Origin: Paraphysomonas bandaiensis
Taxonomy: Eukaryota; Chrysophyceae
DNA: 64,000 bases
Direction of reading: 5' to 3'
Assembly: GCA_965644295.1 (NCBI GenBank)
Contig: CBFFRP010000173.1
Span: forward strand, 17,463 to 81,462
Part shown: positions 56,570-64,000 of the stretch, one piece after another
Layout of the letters: every line of letters starts with the position of its first letter
Numbering within the stretch: position 1 is the stretch's first letter
The notes under the pieces: generated by a model
The model's database searches: none
What the model was told of the DNA's origin: nothing
What the model saw: the letters and a program-made list of their open reading frames with translations, nothing else
Made by a program: the position numbers and the translations under genes

Positions 56570-58962
56570 TCAACGGCGATTCCGTCTAGACACGTTCCAC
56601 CGCGACCTCACTATCCTTCCCCTGCTGCTGATTCCCTGCAATGTGAGAGTGCCGTCACTTCCCCCGTCATCTTCATCATCCTGTTCTCCAGTTGTGAAAT
56701 CATCCTCTTCAGGGTCTGCTGTGATCAATTTTTCAGCGAGGCTGTGCACTGCAGTTCCCTCCTGAGGGGCATTGCAGCTAGATTTGGCTTCGTCCCATGA
56801 ATTCATCCAACAAAACCATTCCTACGTAAAATTAAAAAGTCATGTTAGAGGTCATCGCATCATTTATGTAAACTTTCACCGGGTATTTCCGACGTAGAGC
56901 TTTACCGTCGATAGAACGTGCACATGCTCGCCACTTGCCACAGCTCGGGTTAGAGCACCGAATCCAGTCAACCTCACCGAATGTCCTGTACGATATTAGT
57001 GGTTCACAATTCTCTGAAGTGAAATTCCTACCTAGATTCATTAACGGTTGACTTAGGTACCTTCGACTCATATCTATCAGCAGAGCGCAGACGTTTCACC
57101 CATACCCTAACACATATCCCTCTCATTACAACATCATACGTAAGAGCATTCCAAACTATATACCTCAGTTTCATTGCCCGCTGCACACTGATCTCTGACG
57201 CAGTCGAAGTTTCTTCCGGAACACTACACGAGGCCTGTGCAGTGTTCCACCGGTTCATTGTGCACACCCAGCGCTCTGGGAGTACTTTCGGGTAAAGCGG
57301 GTTGCTGGGAGGTGGGAGTAAGCGCCATCTCGAGCAGGAGTCACACTGCACCCATTCTTCCGCACTCGTCTCTTTCTCTTTTTTGGCCTTCCCTGAACCA
57401 CGCCGAGTGCCTCCCCGAGATCCCGTATTCATAACGCTGGCAGGACCAGGGAGAAGGATATCGATACTGGAGGCCTGTTTTGTACCATTGGCCTCTGAGG
57501 TTCCGTTCAATCGCCCATCAGCACTTTTGTTAGTTTCGACTTCTGCCGCAAGCTTCCCAGCGAGATTTTTGTAGTCACTGTCAGTTAGATTGAATTCATA
57601 GCGTTCCCAAGAAAGTGGAGTGGTGGAGAGAGCAGACACCGCTGCATCCAGAGTAGCGGGATACTTCTCCACTGTAATAACTTTGTTTTTCTTATTTTCC
57701 ATCCCACCGCCTTCTTTCTGCTGTCCTACCTTCTTCTGTCTCTTGGGCCCTTCCTTCTTGACTGAAGAATTTGCAGTAGAATCCATGTCAGTTGAATTCT
57801 TTTTATGGGTTGCTGCACTCGAAGCAGGATCTGTTCGAGGCAAGACAGAATCACTTTTACGCTTCTTGGTAGACGCCAAGAGCATCGTTTGCTCCGGTGG
57901 AGGTAACATGGAGCGCGGATCCATGCCAGAAGATGGAATGGTAGGGGGTCTTTGTAGCGCTCCATTACCACCTCTTTCTGGAGGAAATGGGTGGACATTA
58001 GGGTGAGGATGGTTATTCCACGCATGCGAGGGAGGAGGCCTCGGGGAGACACCAGGCGCAACCTGAGAATGGGGAGATTGCCGAGTTGAAACACCGCCTT
58101 CGTTGATCCTGGTACTCACAAAATCATTCCATGTTGAGGTCTTGAGACTGAAATGGACGGAATATATTAGTATTAAGCACATATGCACAAAACAGACCAT
58201 ACTTCGCAAGGGCTTCTTCTCTCTCGCGCGAACCGCCCTGCCATATCAAATACTGGTTGTTATACACCGCCACAGTTTGAGCGTAAGGTTGTGGACTCCC
58301 AATTAATACATCGTACTGGGCAGATTCTGCACCAGTACCGCCGTTTGCGGGACTAGAAACTTTCACCACGTGCAAATGTACCAGCTCAATCTTTGTATTG
58401 GGTGCAAAGTTCGCAGCACTTAGTCCAAGAGAAGCAGCGATGGCAGAGGTAAGAGGAACTGGACCCATGGGCATTTGCAGGCCAATACGCGCCGAATGAG
58501 GGTGCTGCATCGGGAGGATAGGACGGTGGCCGGCTTGATGCGGATAGGTGTACTCCGGACGCGGATATGGTACCGGGAGAATCTATGGATGTACTATTAT
58601 ATAGGAAATCTCGAACAAGGCATATTTTACCGGTACTTGCTTATTAACGTGGTTAGCAACGGCAGCAGACGTGACCGGTCCCGGGCCATTACCTCCACGC
58701 CCATTGGACTTGATGGGTGTTGTACCCTTCACAATTCCCGCGCCGTTAGCATTCTTATGGGCGCCATTCTCCGGAAGATCAGACGCCGGAATATTATTGG
58801 TTGGTTTATCTTGCGCCTGAGCGCTCTTGATAGAATCATTAGCAGACCCTATGGGCACGCCCTGCGCAATCACATATACATATCACAACAGCGCAGACCG
58901 CTCAAGACATAGTCGCTCACCATCTGTTCTTTGCTCTGAGCGAGAGGGTCAGTGGGCTCCAT
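56570..58962 (-). CDS. Nuclear protein with two CW-type zinc fingers
   Basis: At least seven exons with short introns. The start at 58962 reads MEPTDPLAQSKEQM; the first ~300 residues are Gly/Asn/Pro/Ser-rich and include a possible folded segment (TKIELVHLHVVKVSSPANGG, QTVAVYNNQYLIWQGG). A long basic linker with nuclear-localisation patches (STKKRKSD, KRQKKVGQQK) precedes CW domain 1: EEWVQCDSCSRWRLL, RWVCTMNRWNTAQASC. CW domain 2 spans an intron: VDWIRCSNPSCGKWRACARS, EWFCWMNSWDEAKSSC. The tail is acidic then basic (RSRWNVSRRNRR). CW fingers read histone H3 Lys4 methylation through their aromatic cage, and the Trp and Cys ligands of both are present. The protein is probably a chromatin reader or part of a histone-modifying complex. 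Confidence 0.82.
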
Positions 58963-59930
58963 TGACTGCACTGCACTAAACGATTAGATTGACTGGGAGC
59001 TGTATGTAGAGGGTGCTTGTAAGAGCTACGGCGGACTGTAGTGTACTACTGGGCTGGATTCTGTTCTATACTAAACGACTATGAACACATCCACTGCGGA
59101 TAGACGTGTCTGTGTCTGTATCTTATCAATGAGAGCCTCCGGACTAACCAGATAGGAGAGAGAATACTCAGATGAGATGGATGTACTGCTGGTAATCTTC
59201 TGTCGCTTGACTCTTCTGTTATGTTGTAGTGGAGGTGATAGATGGGCGTGTCTGTGTCTGTATGTGTGTGTATGTATGTATTGTATCGTTGGTCGAGATT
59301 TTTCGCTGAGTAATTTCATCTCCACAGATCCTCTGCACTACAGCCTATACGGTCTGGTCTATACGGTACAGATACGGACGTTATGGGATGTTGGGTTATG
59401 GTGTTATGGTACACAGTTTGAATACCCGTATAGGGTGTAGGGGACTGCTGTATGCATGACATACAGTTATCTATAGTGACATATACATGTCCCAAATATA
59501 CGTATGTGATGCTGTTCCTGTGTTCAACTGTTCGAACAGAACGAGCTGTAGTACAGTCGTGCTGCTGTTCTACGGTGCAATGGGGCAAAGGGCGAAGGGC
59601 ATTGGTCATGTGCAAGAATACAGTGGAATACATAGGAATCTAGAAATCATGGAGCTGTTATCTTATCCATACTCTACCATATACTGCTGCAGGCTGCTGT
59701 AGGTGTATATCGTACGTGTATAGGATACACTGCTGTACTGTACCGTGTAGCAGCGGAGTGCATAGAGCACGTCTGTCTATAACAGAGTGTGTATGTATGT
59801 ACAGAGTATACATATGCACCTCTTGTATCATCAATCTCACATATATATGCACACTAGTCTACATGTTCCTCACACACCTCTTCATATATTACCCAGCTGT
59901 TTCACACAACATGACCCGCACATAACATCA
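58963..59930. promoter_or_regulatory. Divergent intergenic region
   Basis: 970 bp upstream of both the CW protein and the FYVE protein. Contains GTATACGG-like units near 59345-59370 and a degenerate GTAC element (ACACTGCTGTACTGTAC near 59728). The frames here are composed of simple-sequence DNA and are not called. Confidence 0.35.
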
Positions 59931-62900
59931 ATGTCGGTGACATCTGGAAGCAGCTCAAGAGCTCGCTCTGTTCGCCACAGAGAGAAGAAGGACAGAGAAA
60001 GAGAGAGAGACTTTAATGCGCTGGATACCCTCAGACAAGAGATGGCACTGGGCCAGGACGGTCTACAGGCCAGTGATAGTGTTGTGCAGAAGAAAGAGGT
60101 CGTCAGGATAGGCGGTACGGAGGTGACGGTACGAAGACTATTCGTGCTGTTCGGGTCATACAGAGTGGGATGGGTGAGGACCCTCTGCTGCTATATGATG
60201 TTACATGTATACGATGGTGTTGTATGTATCATATGGTGCTATCTGTATGCCGTGGTGTTGTATGTATGTTGTGGTATTATATGCATTTTCTGTTCATAAC
60301 TTCCCTTGTGTTTAGTGGTTGTTGTGTTAAAGTGATTTGCAATTTATCTTACGGGTGAATAAACTAACATTGAAGGTGTAGGTCATGGACTCAGACGTCT
60401 TGAATTGCATGGAATGTGATATAGAGTTTACCTTTTTCAGGAGGAAGCACCACTGTCGAGCCTGTGGTCGTGTTGTATGCAGCGGCTGCTCCCCGTATCA
60501 AGCCAATATTCCTACCCTTTACGAGCCAGGCGGGTCCAGAGTGTGTGTGAATTGCTTTGGACTGAAGGTAAATGTTGACATGTCGAAGAGTGTTTCATCC
60601 CATGCGAGCTACGACGGTGAAAGTGTGGATAACGCTTCAGTTGCAGACAGCTCGAGTAGTATCTCTGGAGGTCTGTCAATGAACTCTATTATTGTTTGTG
60701 CTTTTATGTACTGTTCAGGAACATCAAGGGAACGCTCGCGTAGGAGACAAAACCTAAAGCAACCTCAAGAAAGGGCGCCAATGTCTCCCGAATATTTCCG
60801 CGCATACAGGTTAGTGTTACGATATATCGCCTGTTGTACAATCACCTGACCATTGCTATTAGAACAATGCGGTGCATAGTGCCCCCCGACATCGCTGAGA
60901 CCAACCTACAGGCGATGATTGACGCTGGACTTCCTCGGTCAGTGGCGGAGAGAGTATGGCAGTGTCGCTGCCTTTGGCTTCTTTCCATGCACCCGGAAGA
61001 CATAAAGAAGGTCCATTTAGCCGACTTGCGTAGTAAATATGCACCGATTGGTCTTGATCTCACTGAACTGAGAGCAGTTTGGCACGTACTACCGGACTGG
61101 CAGGACAATGAGAGAGATATCGATAAGGCTCAATGGAAAAGAAACTTCAAAATTCAGATGGACGATCTAGCAAAGCGTGACGCACGAGGAGAGGCTGGAA
61201 ATCTGCATAGGCATCCAGCCTATGATGGCCACGAGCCAATCAGGGTATTTAGCAGCTTTGCTCCAATAAAGCGCCGATACTCCACTATAGATGATAGTCA
61301 CCAGACAGCTGATGTTCCATGCAGTGGGAACTCACAGCTTTGTGCCACCCTACCTTCCATAGCGGATGCAAGCGCAGTGTTCTCCGCTCACTCAACTGTT
61401 CCAGCACCACCGGCCTCTTCTTCATACTACACTCCTTCTAAGCATGAAAAGTCAGTTAAGGGTTCCCCAGGATCGCTTGAGCGGGAGAAGGAGAGACGGC
61501 ATAGCTTCAGTGACGCAGAATCCTCTCCCAGCAAGTCTTCATCTCCATACAGTTACGGACCAGGTCCTGGGGAGGTATCACCGGAGGTGCCTTTGTTCCT
61601 CTACCGGCGTACAGCTGGCGATCTAGCATCCACTGAGCAGCGTGGTCGCTCCTTCTCTTTTCCTCCGCCCATGGAGAAGAGCGACGATTCTTGGATAGGA
61701 CGATTGAAATCATTTTTCACAGGCCCGATGACCCCCAACAAAGCCCCAGAAAGTCCAATGTCACATACGCGGCGCTCCCCTGTTTTTCCATCTGGCGGTC
61801 CCACAGCCGAAAGGCCCCAGAATAAATCAAGACCAGTAACCTCAGAGAGGAGCATTGGAAGCTCGAAAAGCTCTTATCGTCAACGCAGAGAGGAAGAGAA
61901 GCGCCGGCGGAGGACTGCCATGGAGGCCATAATAACTGCAGACAGTAGTGGTGCGAGCAGTCCTGCCCCGTCTCCAGATGACAGAGAGTCACCAGCAGTC
62001 ACCCCAAGTAAGTATTGGACTCTTGAGCAGCTGGAGGCGACGGTGATACATACACAGCCATTACGGGAGGTAAAGGGGGAAGCAGAGGAAGAGGACATAG
62101 ATAGAGAAGTTGATGGATGGGTTCACACCGCATCTCCGGTGAGGCTTCATAAGGATGACAGTACAAGCAGCATCGCCACTTCGACACGTGATAGTCCGCA
62201 TACTCCACTTGCAACCCGGGTTCCATTTGCCACTCTTGATGGCTCCCCTCCTGTGTCTCCGCCGCGGTCCTCTTCACGTTCCCCTGCTAGGTCCTCGCCG
62301 CCTGCTCCATCAATTAGTAAATCGCATCAAAAACCCAGCCCTCTAACTGCATCTCGCATAAGGGACATGATGGCAGCCCTTCCTTCCAATGAAGTGGCGT
62401 CCCAAATAGTATCTAGTAACCTTGACACAACTCCAGAGGAAGCTACGAACCTTCTCAGGTATCTGGTGGTTAACTACTGCGATATAGACAACGGCAGTAT
62501 GTCACCCGAAAGAAAGGATCGTGAAGAGCAAGCCATGCTCACCATTGCTTCTCTCCTCGTGAGAAGAGGTCACGCCAACGTGAATGCATTGGACAGAGAG
62601 GGTCACTGCTTGCTTACGTTCATATTCAACAGCAGCAGCAGTTATAGTCCTGGTCTTCGTAAGCTAGTATCATGTCTGGTATTTCATGGTATCAATATTT
62701 TCGATGTGTCTGGTGATGGAAATGGCGAAGAATTTATCCTTGGTCTTCATGATGCCTTTCTTCAACTTTCTGCAGAAGACAAAGAGAGACTATCAGTTGA
62801 CTTCGGAAAGGGCTGTGCAGATATCAATAGTTATATTATGAAGAATTCAAGCAGTGAACCCAACGAAGCGTTGTGCGATGCACAGTACCTCAACTATTTC

Positions 62901-63074
62901 GCTGTTCTAATAGGAATAGGGAGGCCTGTCCTCGCAGCATATCTCTTAGAAATTCAAAAGGTATTTATATCTCCCCTACAAGCGTCTGCTTTGATGAAAG
63001 GTTGTAAGTTTGATACAATGGAGAACCCTGTCGAAACTTTTGAATTATTGGATAAATATGGTGGACAAATGTAG
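59931..63074 (+). CDS. FYVE-domain protein with long disordered region and ankyrin-like C terminus
   Basis: Four exons (59931-60173, 60382-60670, 60719-60809, 60863-63074) encode 944 residues. A basic, Ser/Arg-rich N terminus leads to a FYVE finger that starts across intron 1 (GWVMD, the WxxD motif). It continues LNCMECDIEFTFFRRKHHCR and ACGRVVCSGC, with a final CVNC pair, so all zinc ligands and the RKHHCR phosphoinositide site are present. FYVE domains bind PtdIns3P on endosomes. A helical domain (residues ~150-250; TNLQAMIDAGLPRSVAERVW) and a ~350-residue Ser/Pro-rich region follow. The C terminus (ANVNALDREGHCLLTFIF, LVFHGINIFDVSGDGNGEEF) looks like divergent ankyrin repeats. The middle intron (60671-60718) is 48 nt with no in-frame stop. 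Confidence 0.85.
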
Positions 63075-64000
63075 CGTATATAGTATTGTATTTCATCGCA
63101 AGGATTACTGATATGTCTGAGGTTTAGCTGTCTGTATAAATCGCTCTAATTGATTTTGAGGTTTTAGTCTGTTTTAGCCGATGAATTTAGCTTGCGAATT
63201 ATCATTATTGCAATAATGGGTTGCTATTCGTTTAGTGGCTGTAAAATCGAACGAAATAATAGAACACACTATATGTTTAAACTTATTAAAACGAATGAAC
63301 GTTATCTCCACTACTCCGTATTAGATAATGATATAACTGAATTATACTTTCACTCTATATGATATTATAAGTTAGAATCATTCATAGTTATGTGGGCCCG
63401 TATTCCAGATCTAGCAGTTGCAGTCTATACTTCCATATGAATACATATATGTATTACCCGTACTACCCTATAGGGGGCAAGTGCGTGTGAAAGAATTGAT
63501 CTTAGTAAAAGTAAAACAATGTTGTGATTATTAGAGTGTAGAGTAATGAACACAGCGAAGTGAGAATTATGAATAACAATATAAAACACAACGGAATAGT
63601 TGTTAGAAGTGTAACTGATAATGACGACATTATGATGACGATCATGTATCTTCAACTATTGAAAATTGCTCATTTTAAGCTAGATCACAGAGAGAATTTG
63701 TCGTAAGACTAGATAGATTTATTAATATCGTTTACACGAAGTTGTGATAACCAACACCAACTCATTATAATCCATGCATAATATCCTACATATGCGAACC
63801 TCTCGTTACTGAACATATCTTGAAAAATCAAACTATTTCAGTTTCTCAATATCATCTCAGCAATTGAATATCACTATATTTCACTGTAATCTCGTACATT
63901 GTCTTCAAGTGACATACTGAATATACTAGAATAAAATCCATATTCTAATACTCCCACTCAATGTAGAATGCAGTGAGATAAAACAACAGTGATCACAATA
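63075..64000. other. Intergenic to window end, no gene seen
   Basis: AT-rich sequence downstream of the FYVE gene. Short frames are not protein-like and no repeat was recognised. A fragment near 63340-63375 (ATACTTTCACTCTATATGATATTATAAGTTAGAA-like) resembles 18692-18727, suggesting a weak dispersed repeat. Confidence 0.35.

Noticed and set aside
1-64000. tRNA genes, CRISPR arrays, bacterial operons
   Set aside because: No cloverleaf with A and B boxes was found by eye, no spaced direct repeats of CRISPR type, and spliced genes exclude a prokaryotic origin. A tRNA scan could still find one that I missed.

Overview
This is a nuclear eukaryotic window, most likely from a flagellated protist. 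The evidence is very short spliceosomal introns (mostly 38-60 nt, GT-AG), 5S rRNA genes with an internal promoter and T-run terminator, a mitochondrial acyl-CoA dehydrogenase, a vacuolar ATPase subunit, CW-type and FYVE zinc fingers, and an SSNA1/DIP13 homologue, a protein normally tied to basal bodies and cilia. Ser/Thr/Pro linkers between secreted domains and the PP2C-cyclic-nucleotide-binding-kinase fusion recall stramenopile, alveolate and plant proteins, but I cannot place the organism more exactly.

Layout: 1-9.1 kb holds a secreted tandem polysaccharide deacetylase (minus, cut by the window edge), an isovaleryl-CoA-dehydrogenase-like enzyme (plus), a small orphan gene and a secreted serine carboxypeptidase (minus). 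9.5-19.2 kb holds a membrane hybrid histidine kinase (plus), a ten-exon MuiA/DUF4139 protein (minus), SSNA1 (plus) and a small orphan gene. 19.7-25.9 kb is one uninterrupted gene for a 2070-residue membrane protein with four FG-GAP beta-propellers. V-ATPase subunit B (minus) follows at 28.2-29.8 kb. 30-34.7 kb is AT-rich and repeat-rich, with a TIR element and a compact cluster of decayed ORFs of virus-like style. 35-38.3 kb holds a divergent pair (sulfotransferase-like and DUF273-type glycosyltransferase) whose shared upstream region is filled by a ~530-bp TATG microsatellite. 40.8-45.2 kb holds a short conserved-motif protein and a secreted discoidin/IPT/FN3/L-type-lectin protein. 45.8-48 kb holds a DOT1-like methyltransferase, two identical convergent 5S rRNA genes and a broken EF-hand-like gene. 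48.6-54.6 kb holds the PP2C-cNBD-kinase fusion and a phytanoyl-CoA-dioxygenase-like gene. 56.6-63.1 kb holds a double-CW zinc-finger protein and a FYVE protein.

Taken together, several genes belong to a secreted or surface carbohydrate programme (deacetylase, sulfotransferase, glycosyltransferase, lectin, FG-GAP adhesion-like protein); the rest are signalling, trafficking, chromatin and housekeeping genes. There is no operon-like organisation. The least expected signal is a 12-bp near-palindrome, GTACTGCTGTAC or its complement, found at least seven times and only just upstream of genes. It looks like a genome-specific promoter element. The strongest candidate for something unusual among mobile DNA is the decayed ORF cluster at 33.75-34.57 kb, where two ORFs share an identical 18-nt upstream motif.
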